A DNA stretch of 64,000 bases from an uncultured Aquiluna sp. (GTDB lineage Bacteria > Actinomycetota > Actinomycetes > Actinomycetales > Microbacteriaceae): the NCBI GenBank assembly GCA_913057795.1, contig CAJXOD010000001.1:62001-126000 (forward strand), written 5' to 3'. Made by a program: the position numbers and the translations under genes. Position 1 is the stretch's first letter; each line of letters starts with the position of its first letter. This document shows positions 50,644-60,280 of this stretch, in pieces. Below the pieces are notes generated by a model. The model searched no databases. It was not told the DNA's origin and saw only the letters and a program-made list of their open reading frames with translations.

Positions 50644-51063
50644 TCAAAGAGCCTGCGTACCCTTTGCAAGTCGAGCCAGTACTCCATTTACAAATTTTGG
50701 TGAATCGTCTGTCGAGTACTCACTAGCTAGAGTGACAGCTTCCGCGATTGCGACCTCGTTGGGAACATCCTCGTTGAAAAGAATCTCCCACGCCCCGAGG
50801 CGCAAGATGGATCGATCGATGTTTGGCATTCTTTCTAGCGACCATCCGTCAGAAATCTGTCGTAGGTCGTTGTCGATCTGGGCCAAGTTTCTCGTTACAC
50901 CGATCACAATTGCCTCGGCATAGTCGAAAATCGCTGCCTGATTCTGTCTGTCAGCTACGCCTGCGGCCGTGTCCTGCAAAAGCTCCGTGGCGTCACTGTT
51001 TCTAATTTCAGAGGCATACAGTGCATCAAGTGCCCGCTTGCGAGACTTGCTTCGAGAACTCAA
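50644..51063 (-). CDS. nusB: transcription antitermination factor NusB
   Basis: All-helical 139-residue protein that with NusE (S10) forms part of the rRNA antitermination complex. The N-terminus SRSKSRKRALDALYASE carries the Arg-rich RNA-binding helix, and the C-terminus has the NEVAIAEAVTLA helix and FVNGVLARLA. The start is TTG 51063, immediately after the efp stop, with no strong ribosome binding site. Reinitiation after efp is therefore likely. Confidence 0.94.
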   Translation of the reverse strand: MSSRSKSRKRALDALYASEIRNSDATELLQDTAAGVADRQNQAAIFDYAEAIVIGVTRNLAQIDNDLRQISDGWSLERMPNIDRSILRLGAWEILFNEDVPNEVAIAEAVTLASEYSTDDSPKFVNGVLARLAKGTQAL

Positions 51064-51627
51064 CTAGTCGTTCACGCGTCCTAGGTAATCACCGGTTCTG
51101 GTGTCGACCTTGACCCTGGTGTTGTTCTCAATAAACAAAGGTACTTGGATTTGATATCCCGTTTCCAAAGTCGCCGGCTTCGAGCCGCCGGTCGATCGGT
51201 CGCCCTGCAAGCCAGGCTCCGTGTAGGTAATTTCTAGTACCACCGAGGGCGGAAGCTCTACGTAAAGTGCGGATCCTTCATGAAGAGCTACCGTGGCGTT
51301 CTGGTTTTCCAGCAGGAAGTTAGCGACGTCGCCAACTACCTCAGCTGGAACTGACAACTGATCAAAATCAGAGGCGTCCATGAAGACATAGCCAGAACCA
51401 TCGTTATACAGGTATTGCATGTCGCGTCTGTCAACGTTTGCGGTTTCAATCTTTGCTCCCGCGTTGAAAGTCTTATCAACGACCTTTCCTGAGATAACGC
51501 TTCGGAGCTTCGTCCGAACAAATGCGGGCCCCTTGCCGGGCTTTACGTGCTGAAACTCAATGACAGCCCACAGCTGACCTTCAATTTTCAGAACCATGCC
51601 GTTTTTTAAGTCGTTTGAGCTGGCCAT
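51064..51627 (-). CDS. efp: elongation factor P
   Basis: Relieves ribosome stalling at polyproline stretches. The three-domain, 187-residue protein has a KOW-like N-terminal domain with the tip loop [14 protein letters not shown], where Lys32 would enter the peptidyl-transferase centre. The palindromic PGKGP loop is the actinobacterial type, reported to work without lysine modification. The chosen ATG 51627 has AAGGAG upstream; an eight-codon longer frame is not used. Confidence 0.96.
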   Translation of the reverse strand: MASSNDLKNGMVLKIEGQLWAVIEFQHVKPGKGPAFVRTKLRSVISGKVVDKTFNAGAKIETANVDRRDMQYLYNDGSGYVFMDASDFDQLSVPAEVVGDVANFLLENQNATVALHEGSALYVELPPSVVLEITYTEPGLQGDRSTGGSKPATLETGYQIQVPLFIENNTRVKVDTRTGDYLGRVND

Positions 51628-51654
51628 TGTTTTCTCCTTAGCGCCTTGCAAATT

Positions 51655-52092
51655 CTAGCGGCGGGTTAGTTGTTCTAAAGCCAGTAGGTAGCTATCGACA
51701 CCAAACCCCGCAATGACACCCGAAGCCACCCCTGAAATAACGCTGTTATGCCTAAAGGTTTCGCGGGTGTGGGGATTAGTGATGTGAACCTCGATAAGTA
51801 AGAGACCGGCTCCAGTAAGCGCGGCACAGGCGTCTCTAAGCGCGTAGCTGTAATGGGTAAATGCGGCCGGGTTGAGCACTACTGATGATTTTTCTAAGAT
51901 CGCCGCATGAATCCAGCCAATGAGCGTCTCTTCGCTGTTGGTTTGGAGAACTTTGATCGTCTCATCCTGGGATTGCGCCCACTTTTGCAAGGAAACCTCA
52001 AGGTCGTCGAGTGTAAAGGTTCCGTACACTTCGGGCTCCCGGGAGCCCAGCAGATTCAAATTTGGTCCGTTTAGAACATAAATTACCGACAT
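51655..52092 (-). CDS. aroQ: 3-dehydroquinate dehydratase, type II
   Basis: Dehydrates 3-dehydroquinate to 3-dehydroshikimate. The 145-residue dodecameric-type enzyme has NGPNLNLLGSREP near the N-terminus with catalytic Arg18 and Tyr23 and the EVHITNPHTRETFRH segment with His103. It follows aroB by ten bases and completes a run of five shikimate-pathway genes. Confidence 0.96.
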   Translation of the reverse strand: MSVIYVLNGPNLNLLGSREPEVYGTFTLDDLEVSLQKWAQSQDETIKVLQTNSEETLIGWIHAAILEKSSVVLNPAAFTHYSYALRDACAALTGAGLLLIEVHITNPHTRETFRHNSVISGVASGVIAGFGVDSYLLALEQLTRR

Positions 52093-52102
52093 GACCTAAA
52101 CC

Positions 52103-53137
52103 CTATTCAACTATTGCTTGAAAAGCTGTGAAGACAAGTTCGGGCGTGGGGGCATTTAGCATTGAGGGCTTTCCAATTTTGTCGAGCACTACAAACCTCA
52201 GGGACCCAGCTCTAGCCTTCTTGTCCTTTTGCATGGTGTCCAAAAGCTGTGGCCATCGATCTGCCCGGTAGGAAGTTGGAAGACCAAGTGCTTCAAAAAC
52301 GCTGCGGTGCCTAATGACATCGGCCTCCGATAACTTACCCGAAAGCATTGATAGCTCGGCGGCGAAAACCATGCCAATGGAGATTGCTGCCCCATGTCGC
52401 CACTTATATCTTTCGGCATGCTCAATTGCATGGCCCAGAGTGTGCCCATAGTTGAGAAACTCGCGTTCTCCGCTTTCATTGAAGTCTCTAGAGGTAACAC
52501 CTTCTTTGATTGCCACCGAGCGTCTAATCAGCTCTTCGAACACGCTCGAGGAAGGATCCGTAGCAGCGGGGTCATGCTCCAAGGTCTCTAGTATCCATGG
52601 GTCAGCAATGAGGCCGTATTTCACCACCTCTGCCATTCCAGCCAAGAGCTCATTTCTGGCCAAGGAATGCAGGGTGTCAAGATCTATAACCACGCTGTGA
52701 GGTGAGTGGAAAGCTCCGACTAGGTTCTTTCCTTCTGTTGTATTAATTCCAGTTTTCCCGCCAATTGCTGCATCGACCATGCCCAGCAAAGTGGTGGGTA
52801 TTAGTACTGACCGAATTCCCCTTAGCCAAGTTGCGGCAACAAAACCGGCTAGATCGGTGGTCGAACCGCCACCAAGACCAATTACGGCGTCGTTCCGGTT
52901 GAAATCTGACTTCCCCATAATCTGCCAGCAAAATGCTGCTACCTCTACGCGCTTCGCGTCCTCAGCGGCGGGGACCTCAGCGAGAAGAACCTCAAACCCG
53001 GAATCCTTGAGGTTTTCCGACAACGCTTCTGCGGTCGTCGCGAGAGGCTGTGGGTAGACGATCAAGACCTTTTTAACTCCGCTGAGAGTACTAGGAATCT
53101 CATTCAATAAAGCTCGTCCAATCAAGATGTTAGACAT
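52103..53137 (-). CDS. aroB: 3-dehydroquinate synthase
   Basis: Converts DAHP to 3-dehydroquinate with NAD and a metal ion. The 344-residue protein has the NAD-binding GLGGGSTTDLAGFVAATWLRG, the IPTTLLGMVDAAIGGKTGIN core and metal ligands in ELLAGMAEVVKYG (Glu) and NYGHTLGHAIE (His). Its ATG overlaps the aroK stop by eight bases. Confidence 0.97.
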   Translation of the reverse strand: MSNILIGRALLNEIPSTLSGVKKVLIVYPQPLATTAEALSENLKDSGFEVLLAEVPAAEDAKRVEVAAFCWQIMGKSDFNRNDAVIGLGGGSTTDLAGFVAATWLRGIRSVLIPTTLLGMVDAAIGGKTGINTTEGKNLVGAFHSPHSVVIDLDTLHSLARNELLAGMAEVVKYGLIADPWILETLEHDPAATDPSSSVFEELIRRSVAIKEGVTSRDFNESGEREFLNYGHTLGHAIEHAERYKWRHGAAISIGMVFAAELSMLSGKLSEADVIRHRSVFEALGLPTSYRADRWPQLLDTMQKDKKARAGSLRFVVLDKIGKPSMLNAPTPELVFTAFQAIVE

Positions 53138-53624
53138 ATTTTCTGACCTCTGACTCTAAGTTTTTCATGATGGCACCAACTGAAGTGTTTGCGGTGTTTA
53201 CGGTAGCGACTGAGACTTCCTTGTAAAACTCGAGCCTGTCCTGATATATCTGTTCCCACATTTCCGGGTTATCTTTCAGCAAGGGCCGTTTGGAGACATT
53301 TAGCGAGCGAAGAACAAACTCCATGTTCGTGTCTAGAAAGATTGTCGCATTTTGGCTAAGTAGCGCTCTGTTTTCTTGAGACAAGACTATTCCGCCTCCA
53401 GTAGCTACGACGCCTTGATTATTAAGCGCTCTAACCAGGGCCGCTGATTCAAGATCTCGAAAATGAGCCTCTCCCTTCATTGCGAAGAGATTCTTGATTG
53501 AGCCATGGTCGGAAGTGACCATCTTGTCAGTGTCCACAAAGGGTAGATCTAGAATTTTTGCAAGGCGCTTGCCAAGCGTCGTCTTACCAGCGCCCATGGG
53601 GCCTACTAACACGATTGAACCCAT
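53130..53624 (-). CDS. aroK: shikimate kinase
   Basis: Phosphorylates shikimate at the 3-hydroxyl. Walker A GPMGAGKTT spans residues 8-16; the shikimate-binding Asp lies in DTDKM and the conserved GGGIV follows. The 164-residue length is normal. The frame extends far upstream inside aroC, but homology begins at ATG 53624 (or the preceding GTG 53627, which shares a base with the aroC stop). Confidence 0.95.
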   Translation of the reverse strand: MGSIVLVGPMGAGKTTLGKRLAKILDLPFVDTDKMVTSDHGSIKNLFAMKGEAHFRDLESAALVRALNNQGVVATGGGIVLSQENRALLSQNATIFLDTNMEFVLRSLNVSKRPLLKDNPEMWEQIYQDRLEFYKEVSVATVNTANTSVGAIMKNLESEVRKYV

Positions 53625-53626
53625 CA

Positions 53627-54823
53627 CTATTGTCTGACAATCCTCGATTGCAACGCCTCTGGGATGCTTTCGAGGTAAGAGTTCATGTTGCGGAGAACCT
53701 CTTTGACTGAATCCCCACCAAACTTTTCCAGTACGGCATTTGCTATAACAAGTGCCACCATGGCCTCTACAACTACTCCAGATGCCGGAACGGCACAAAC
53801 ATCGCTGCGCTGGTGGTGGGCAGTCGTTGATTCACCTGTGCCAGTGTCGATTGTCTGGAGCGCCCTTGGAACAGTGCTTATAGGCTTCATGCCGGCTCTA
53901 ACGCGCACTATCTCGCCGTTGGTCATGCCGCCCTCGATACCTCCGGCACGATCGGTTAGGCGCTGAACACCCTCATCGCTATTCACGATTTCATCGTGCG
54001 CGACGCTTCCCCGACGTCTCGTGGTTTCGATTCCGTCGCCAATTTCTACGGATTTCATGGCTTGTATGCCCATCACAACCGCAGCTAACTGAGAATCTAA
54101 TCGTCGATCCGAGTGAACATAGCTACCAAGTCCTGGAGGGCAACCATAAACAAGAGTTTCACAAACCCCGCCAACTGTGTCCCCCGTGGAATGACAGTCA
54201 TCAATTTCGGCGACCATTGCGTCTGAGTCCGCTTTGTCGAAGCACCTGACCGGGTCGGCATCTAGATAAGCCAGATCCTTTGGACCAGGAAGAGCCTCAG
54301 CTTTGGAAATCGCCGAGCCGATTGCAACGGTATGTGTAACTAGCTCAATGCCCAGTTCCGACAAAAACTTTTGAGCTATGGCTCCCAGTGCGACGCGAGT
54401 TGCGGTTTCCCGGGCGCTGGCTCTTTCAAGAACCGGCCTGGCCTCATCGAAGCCATACTTTTGCATGCCCGTGAAGTCTGCGTGACCAGGACGAGGACGT
54501 GTTAGGGGTGCAGCACGGCCTCCACTTAGCTGCTCAGCGTCCACTGGTGCCGCGCTCATTACTGTTTCCCACTTTGGCCACTCGGTATTTGCTATCCGAA
54601 TTGCTATTGGTCCACCCTGAGAAAGGCCAAATCTGATTCCGCTAGATAGCGAGATGAGATCCTGTTCGAATTTCATCCTTGCTCCTCGGCCATAGCCGAG
54701 CCTTCTTCTGGCAAGAGCCTGTTGAAGGTCCTCGTCCAGAATTGGCACTCCAGCAGGGAGGCCCTCAATGACCCCAATTAATTCCGGGCCGTGTGATTCA
54801 CCGGCAGTTATCCATCTAAGCAT
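53627..54823 (-). CDS. aroC: chorismate synthase
   Basis: Makes chorismate from EPSP with reduced FMN. The 398-residue protein has the family signatures [18 protein letters not shown] near the N-terminus, [17 protein letters not shown] FMN motif (residues near 135) and [13 protein letters not shown] near the C-terminus. It is separated from aroE by four bases and followed by aroK after two. Confidence 0.97.
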   Translation of the reverse strand: MLRWITAGESHGPELIGVIEGLPAGVPILDEDLQQALARRRLGYGRGARMKFEQDLISLSSGIRFGLSQGGPIAIRIANTEWPKWETVMSAAPVDAEQLSGGRAAPLTRPRPGHADFTGMQKYGFDEARPVLERASARETATRVALGAIAQKFLSELGIELVTHTVAIGSAISKAEALPGPKDLAYLDADPVRCFDKADSDAMVAEIDDCHSTGDTVGGVCETLVYGCPPGLGSYVHSDRRLDSQLAAVVMGIQAMKSVEIGDGIETTRRRGSVAHDEIVNSDEGVQRLTDRAGGIEGGMTNGEIVRVRAGMKPISTVPRALQTIDTGTGESTTAHHQRSDVCAVPASGVVVEAMVALVIANAVLEKFGGDSVKEVLRNMNSYLESIPEALQSRIVRQ

Positions 54824-54827
54824 CTGT

Positions 54828-55595
54828 CTATTTTGCCATGTCTAGTGCTTGCTTGATGGCTTCTATCAAAAGTTCTTCATCTCGTAGCGGCGCATTTGGG
54901 CCGAGTCCGGTGAAAATCCGTTGCTGACCAACTGCCTGCCAGATGAGCATTTCCAGACCGGATACGAAATTCTTGAATGACGCGCCAGCTTGATGGGCTT
55001 CGATTCCGTAGTCGGCACTGAACAGCGTGCCCGGGTTCTCGGCGTCCTTTGGAGTGAGTCCGGCTAGTGCTTGACCCGGGATAGTGCTAACAACTAGGTC
55101 CGCTGAAAGAGCGGTCTCAAGGTCATTATTTTGTGCATCGAATCTGCCTGAAAGCTCACTTGCTGAATCTTGGTCTCGACCCCAAAGCATCAAGGTCGAG
55201 CCCTGGAATGCCGCTAGGGCTGACCTGGCGGTTGCCCCAGTTCCAAGCACTGCAACTGATTGAAAGGTCAAGTGACTGGTGGCCTGGCGCAGTCCGAACA
55301 CGTCGGTGTTGTAACCGGCCCATCCAGATTCCGTTTTTTTCAGAGTATTGACTGACTCCGTGCGCTGAGCCCAAAAATCGAGGTCATTAGCAATCGCAAA
55401 GGCCTGATCCTTTAGCGGCATGGTGACGCTGAGGCCAGAAAGCACTCGGTTGCTCTCCAAAAAGCCTGCCAAGTCAATTACGTCATGAGACGTGTAGTCG
55501 GCATCGGTGTTTAGATGATTGAAGATGGTGCTGTGTATCAACGGTGACTTAGAGTGAGAAATCGGCGAGCCAAGGACCGCGTAGTGATTAGTCAT
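54828..55595 (-). CDS. aroE: shikimate dehydrogenase
   Basis: Reduces 3-dehydroshikimate to shikimate with NADPH. The 255-residue protein has the substrate-binding [14 protein letters not shown], the catalytic Lys in VTMPLKDQA and a Rossmann motif [11 protein letters not shown]. The frame extends 31 codons upstream within mltG; homology starts at ATG 55595, overlapping the mltG stop by eight bases. Confidence 0.95.
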   Translation of the reverse strand: MTNHYAVLGSPISHSKSPLIHSTIFNHLNTDADYTSHDVIDLAGFLESNRVLSGLSVTMPLKDQAFAIANDLDFWAQRTESVNTLKKTESGWAGYNTDVFGLRQATSHLTFQSVAVLGTGATARSALAAFQGSTLMLWGRDQDSASELSGRFDAQNNDLETALSADLVVSTIPGQALAGLTPKDAENPGTLFSADYGIEAHQAGASFKNFVSGLEMLIWQAVGQQRIFTGLGPNAPLRDEELLIEAIKQALDMAK

Positions 55596-56661
55596 AATCG
55601 GGGCTATCCCGCAGCCACTGCCTGTAAACCTCAGCGGCAATTTCGTGCTCACGTAACGTTTCAGAAAAAACTGTTTCCCCGGTATCAAGGTTTATCGCTA
55701 CAAAGTAAAGCCAAGCACCCTCAGCGGGTCGAAGCGCAGCCTCAATAGCCAAACCTCCTGGATTAGTTATCGGCCCAATTGGTAATCCGGGGTTACTGAA
55801 TGTGTTGAACAGTGATTCGGTATCCTTGAGTCCTTCCTGGAATGACTCGAGATTTCCTTCATATCGGTATTTCACGGTTTGATCGGACTGAAGCGCCATG
55901 CCTATGTCAAGCCGGTTTAGAAAGACCCGGGAGATCTTGAATAGGTCCTCCTTGAACCTGCCTTCGCTTGCGACCATTGAGGCCAAAGTGAGCGTAGGCA
56001 GAGACTCGGCCAGTGGAATTTCGTATTTCAAGAGCTCTTGTTCCATGCGGTCAACCATTACCTTTATCACTTCGCCCGCGTCTGGATTTGGGTCGAAGCT
56101 GTAAGTTGCTGGAAACAGAAAACCCTCGATGCTAGGTGCATCAGCCGGGATCCTCGGAAGCTGATCTTTAATTCCTTGTTCGAGCTCCGCGATAGTAAGA
56201 CCCAAGTCCTCGGACAACCTAGGAAGAATCTGGGCCACGCCGAGACCCTCGGGGATGGTCGTTGAAATACTAAGTCGATTAGCTCCAGACATCAAAAGCT
56301 CTAAAGCGGCCGAACCCGATAGTTTTGTAGGAAACTCATAGCTGCCCGGGAAGATTACCAAATCGACGTTGAGCATGTCCCGATAGATTGCATCGAAACT
56401 CTTGATGATATCTGCCTCGACCATTTTTTTGGCGACGTCCTCGCCAGTATCCCCCGGCGAAATTATTAGCACCGTGCTGGGCCCAGCTTGCTCGTCATAA
56501 TCTTCTACTTGGAAACGAGACAGAAAGTCTTGAACATTTGAGCTTGCGACAAATAAACCGCCGCCGACTATCGCCCCGACTACGACAATCGAAATAATCG
56601 CAGCGAGCCAAGAACGCTTCGAACTCCTCTTTGGCGGCATCGGCTCCAAACCATCAGTCAT
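55588..56661 (-). CDS. mltG: endolytic murein transglycosylase MltG (YceG family)
   Basis: Membrane-anchored enzyme that cuts nascent peptidoglycan glycan strands. An N-terminal cytoplasmic stretch with basic residues precedes one membrane segment (about residues 18-40), then a LysM-like region and the YceG domain with PEGLGVAQI, EGFLFPATYSF, VFLNRL and LQSDQTVKY. The core that usually reads V-E-x-E is V-A-S-E (230-233), keeping only Glu233. Length 357 is normal. Its ATG overlaps the ruvX stop by eight bases. Confidence 0.94.
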   Translation of the reverse strand: MTDGLEPMPPKRSSKRSWLAAIISIVVVGAIVGGGLFVASSNVQDFLSRFQVEDYDEQAGPSTVLIISPGDTGEDVAKKMVEADIIKSFDAIYRDMLNVDLVIFPGSYEFPTKLSGSAALELLMSGANRLSISTTIPEGLGVAQILPRLSEDLGLTIAELEQGIKDQLPRIPADAPSIEGFLFPATYSFDPNPDAGEVIKVMVDRMEQELLKYEIPLAESLPTLTLASMVASEGRFKEDLFKISRVFLNRLDIGMALQSDQTVKYRYEGNLESFQEGLKDTESLFNTFSNPGLPIGPITNPGGLAIEAALRPAEGAWLYFVAINLDTGETVFSETLREHEIAAEVYRQWLRDSPDYD

Positions 56662-57091
56662 CCAAATTATCCAATCCTCTTCCGGCTAACTCCCCGTGCT
56701 TCTCTGAAGCAAGCGCGAACTCCAATATAAGACAAGCAGCTGAGGCATCAATTATTGCCTTTTGCTGTTTTGCATTCTTTCCGGCTTGTCGAAGAGATTG
56801 CTGGGCTGTTTTTGAGGTGAGTCTTTCGTCAATGAGCCTGACTGGAATCCCCTGTAGGGCAATGAGTTCGGCGAAATCAATCGCCATTCTGGTGCTGGCT
56901 GTATGGCCGCCTCGAAGAGAAAGAGGGAGGCCGACGTAGATGCACTCGGCATTCTTCTCGTTGTAAATATCCACAAGCTCTGCAATTGCGGTTTGGCCTT
57001 GACTAATGACGGAATGCGGAATTGCAAGCGAGTCAACCGAAATAGCAACTCCGATGCGAGCAAGCCCCACGTCTACGGCGATTTTTCTCAT
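56654..57091 (-). CDS. ruvX: RuvX/YqgF family Holliday-junction resolvase-like protein
   Basis: RNase H-fold protein of about 145 residues with the catalytic Asp7 in VDVGLARIGVA, the central GLPLSLRG and the IDERLTS acidic motif. Members have been tied to Holliday-junction resolution and to 16S rRNA 5'-end processing. The ATG at 57091 shares a base with the alaS stop (TGATG); GTG 57094 just upstream is an equally placed alternative. Confidence 0.94.
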   Translation of the reverse strand: MRKIAVDVGLARIGVAISVDSLAIPHSVISQGQTAIAELVDIYNEKNAECIYVGLPLSLRGGHTASTRMAIDFAELIALQGIPVRLIDERLTSKTAQQSLRQAGKNAKQQKAIIDASAACLILEFALASEKHGELAGRGLDNLDD

Positions 57092-59724
57092 CACACCATT
57101 GCGGCAGCCGCCGCGATTGCCTCAGAAAGCTTTTCAACGTTAGTACCGCCGCCCTGAGCAAGCTCAGGCTTTCCGCCACCGCCACCGCCTAGGACTTTGG
57201 AGGCCACCGAAACTAGTTCCCCAGCCTTATAGCCCTTTGTCACTGAAGCTGCGCCCGCAACAACAATCACCACGGCCGAGCCGCTGGCTTTGCTGCCTAA
57301 AATTACGATAGAGGCGGCGCCAAGGTGAGACTTTAGGCCCATTGCCAGAGTACGAAGCTGATCTGAATCTGGGATGTCCACCTCTAGCGCGAGAAGATCA
57401 ATTCCGTTTACCGCAGTCGCAGCTTTAGCCAGTGTGGGTATTTGAGTCTGAAGCTTTGCCATTTCCATGTCCGAGACTGCCTTGTTCGAAACTTTTAGTT
57501 CCGCCAGCGACTCAGCGACTCGAGCCTCGACCTCGTTGGCCGGAGCTTTCAACTGAAGTGCCAGTCTTCTAACTAGATCGCGTTCGGCCTGAAGTGAAGT
57601 TAGTGCGTCCATGCCAACGAGCGCTTCTATCCTTCTCGAGCCGGAACCTACAGATGCCTCTGACAGGACGCTCACCAAGCCAATTTGAGCAGTCCTTCCG
57701 ACGTGTGTGCCACCACAGAGTTCTCTTGACCATGGGCCACCGACTTGAACAACCCTTACCTGTTCGTCATACGTTTCCCCAAATAAGGCTATTGCGCCGA
57801 ACTCTTTGGCCGCCCCTACTGTCATGAATTGCGCGGTGACCGACAAATCTGATCTTATGGCGAGGTTTGAAACCTCTTCGATTTCGCTTTTGGTGGCTTC
57901 GCTTAGGCCTTCGCCCCATGCGAAGTCCAACCTCATGTAACCCGGGCGGTTGAAAGACCCCGATTGCAAAGCCTGAGGTCCCAGCACTTGTCTGATTGCT
58001 GCGTGGACAACATGAGTGGCACTGTGCGACTGGCAAGCCCCGAGACGCCAATCCGCATCGACAATCGTGGTCGCCGCCGAATTTACTGCGACCTCACCGA
58101 AAGAGACCTTTACCTTGTGGGCGAATAGACCCTTGACTGGTTTTTGAACATCTAAAACCTCGAGCGTAAAGCCTTCTCCAGTTATGATTCCGGCGTCGGC
58201 TGCCTGTCCGCCTGATTCTCCGTACAAGGACGTCGAGTTTAGAAATACTTCCCCGATTTGCCCTTGGCTCAAGGTTTTGACCGATACGCCGTCCCTAATG
58301 AGACCAATAATTGTCGAGGAGCCCTCTAACGAGTCGTAGCCGGTAAATTGAGTCTCTCCCTGGGAGCGAACTTCGCTATAAACCTGGAGTGACCCTCCGC
58401 CCATTTTCTTGTCTTTGGCGTCCTGCTTGGCCCGCTGTTTCTGTTGATCCATGAGCTCAGCGAAACCTTCTCGATTTACTTCGAGTCCCGATTCGGCCGC
58501 AATTTCGACGGTTAGATCAATTGGGAACCCGTAGGTGTCGTGCAATTCAAACGCTGTGGCGCCCGACAGGATTCCAGTTGCCTCAGCAATCGCTTGCTCA
58601 AGTACTAAAGTTCCGGTTTCTAAGGTTCTGGCGAATCCCGTCTCCTCTGAGAGGGCACTTCTAAGAATTCGTGGGAAATTCTCTCCTAGCTCAGGGTATG
58701 CCTCAACCATGGCATCCTTGCTAACTGTAAACAGCTTCTCAAAACTGCTCTCAGTTACACCGAGAAGCCTTAGGGCTCTAATTGACCGCCGCAACAGCCT
58801 GCGAAGAACGTATCCGCGTCCTTCGTTAGAGGCGCTCACTCCATCGGACATCAGCATTAGAGAAGAGCGAATGTGGTCAGCGATGACCCGCATCCGAACA
58901 TCATCAATTTCGAGGGCTCCGTACTTCTTTCCACTTAATTGACTTGCTAGATCTATGAGTGGACGAATCTGATCAATTTCGTATATGTTCTCGACTTGCT
59001 GGAGCAAGAATGCGACCCGCTCCAGTCCCATTCCAGTGTCGATGTTCCTTGCTGGTAGGTCACCTATGATTTCGAAGTGGTCCTTGGTGCCGCCGTCCGC
59101 TCGCTCATACTGCATAAAGACTAGATTCCAGATTTCAATGTATCTGTCTTCGTCCGCAGCTGGACCACCCTCAACCCCATAATCAGGTCCTCGATCGAAA
59201 TATATTTCCGAGCACGGCCCCGCGGGTCCCCTTTGACCCGTTGACCAATAGTTATCCGCCATTCCGCGCTTCTGAATTCGCTCCATGGGTACATTGGTGT
59301 GGTCCAACCACAACTGAATCGATTCTTCGTCGTCTTCATAGACTGTTACCCAGAGTTTCTCTGGTTCAAATCCATATCCGCCGGCTTCGACTGACGAAGT
59401 CAGTAATTCCCAGGCATAACTAATGGCTTCTTTTTTGAAGTAGTCACCGAAACTAAAGTTTCCGTTCATCTGGAAGAAAGTACCGTGCCGGGTTGTTTTC
59501 CCCACTTCGTCGATGTCAAGTGTTCTGACGCACTTTTGAACCGAGGTTGCCCGCTTATACGGAGATGGCAGGACCCCGGACATGTAAGGGATGAAAGGCA
59601 CCATTCCGGCGACCACAAACATTAGAGTCGGGTCTTGGCTTATAAGGGGCGCACTGGGGACAATCGTGTGCCCTTTGCTCTCGAAGTAGGACAGCCACCG
59701 ACGCCTTATTTCGGCAGTCTTCAT
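57091..59724 (-). CDS. alaS: alanyl-tRNA synthetase
   Basis: Charges tRNA-Ala and edits misacylated Ser/Gly. The 877-residue enzyme has the class II catalytic core (motif 1 region PSAPLISQDPTLMF; GNFSFGDYF), the tRNA-recognition part, an editing domain with SHSATHVVHA and CGGTHVGRT zinc ligands, and a C-terminal glycine-rich C-Ala domain (GGGGGKPELAQGGG). It lies three bases after a 64-codon gene and overlaps ruvX. Confidence 0.98.
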   Translation of the reverse strand: MKTAEIRRRWLSYFESKGHTIVPSAPLISQDPTLMFVVAGMVPFIPYMSGVLPSPYKRATSVQKCVRTLDIDEVGKTTRHGTFFQMNGNFSFGDYFKKEAISYAWELLTSSVEAGGYGFEPEKLWVTVYEDDEESIQLWLDHTNVPMERIQKRGMADNYWSTGQRGPAGPCSEIYFDRGPDYGVEGGPAADEDRYIEIWNLVFMQYERADGGTKDHFEIIGDLPARNIDTGMGLERVAFLLQQVENIYEIDQIRPLIDLASQLSGKKYGALEIDDVRMRVIADHIRSSLMLMSDGVSASNEGRGYVLRRLLRRSIRALRLLGVTESSFEKLFTVSKDAMVEAYPELGENFPRILRSALSEETGFARTLETGTLVLEQAIAEATGILSGATAFELHDTYGFPIDLTVEIAAESGLEVNREGFAELMDQQKQRAKQDAKDKKMGGGSLQVYSEVRSQGETQFTGYDSLEGSSTIIGLIRDGVSVKTLSQGQIGEVFLNSTSLYGESGGQAADAGIITGEGFTLEVLDVQKPVKGLFAHKVKVSFGEVAVNSAATTIVDADWRLGACQSHSATHVVHAAIRQVLGPQALQSGSFNRPGYMRLDFAWGEGLSEATKSEIEEVSNLAIRSDLSVTAQFMTVGAAKEFGAIALFGETYDEQVRVVQVGGPWSRELCGGTHVGRTAQIGLVSVLSEASVGSGSRRIEALVGMDALTSLQAERDLVRRLALQLKAPANEVEARVAESLAELKVSNKAVSDMEMAKLQTQIPTLAKAATAVNGIDLLALEVDIPDSDQLRTLAMGLKSHLGAASIVILGSKASGSAVVIVVAGAASVTKGYKAGELVSVASKVLGGGGGGKPELAQGGGTNVEKLSEAIAAAAAMV

Positions 59725-59727
59725 TTG

Positions 59728-59922
59728 CTACTTCTTAGTTTTAGCTGAAGTTCTGAGCTCAGCTTCGCGCTCTTGGTAACCTGCTGCGATCGAATCCGAG
59801 AAATCTTTTGCGGCTATCCGTATTTCGTCCACGGCGCCCTGTGCCTTCGGGTTATCCCGAAGCTGCTGCAACGCGAGTACACCCATTCCAATGCCTGCTA
59901 AGAACCAACCTAGTTTTGACAT
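59728..59922 (-). CDS. small hypothetical membrane-associated protein
   Basis: A 64-residue protein with one N-terminal hydrophobic segment (about residues 4-19) and a charged, probably helical tail (KDFSDSIAAGYQEREAE). I recognise no named domain. It lies between the DUF948 gene and alaS, where actinobacteria commonly have a short single-span protein. It is tightly spaced (2 and 3 bases), so it is probably translated with its neighbours. Confidence 0.75.
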   Translation of the reverse strand: MSKLGWFLAGIGMGVLALQQLRDNPKAQGAVDEIRIAAKDFSDSIAAGYQEREAELRTSAKTKK

Positions 59923-59924
59923 AA

Positions 59925-60272
59925 CTACCTCCGTTTGCCGAACACTTTAGCCACGCCTTGAACGACGCCGAATAACTTTGTCAGCGGTCCCCCGACCGAA
60001 GCGGTGAAGACTGCAATTAATGAGCTGATGTTCGTCGTTACTTGCTCTACATCTCTTGTTATGTTGTCCACGCGCTTGAGCTGTTTATTCGCTTCGGCCA
60101 AGGTGGTCTTGGCCTCGGCAAGAATGGGCTCAAATTCAGCGTTGAAGGTGGTTACCGTCGCAGCCGTTTGATCTAGCAGCTTGCCGAGCTTGACTAGAGG
60201 GAATCCCAACAGAACAACCAACAGTCCGGCGCTGGCGGCCAAAATCACAACTGCTATTTCGCCGCCTGTCAT
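59925..60272 (-). CDS. DUF948 family membrane protein
   Basis: A 115-residue protein with an N-terminal membrane segment (about residues 5-26) followed by a long helix (LAEAKTTLAEANKQLKRVD) likely to form a coiled coil, as in DUF948 proteins. Function unknown; the family is found beside alaS and rpsD in actinobacteria. It starts eight bases after the rpsD stop. Confidence 0.85.
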   Translation of the reverse strand: MTGGEIAVVILAASAGLLVVLLGFPLVKLGKLLDQTAATVTTFNAEFEPILAEAKTTLAEANKQLKRVDNITRDVEQVTTNISSLIAVFTASVGGPLTKLFGVVQGVAKVFGKRR

Positions 60273-60280
60273 GTCTCTAA

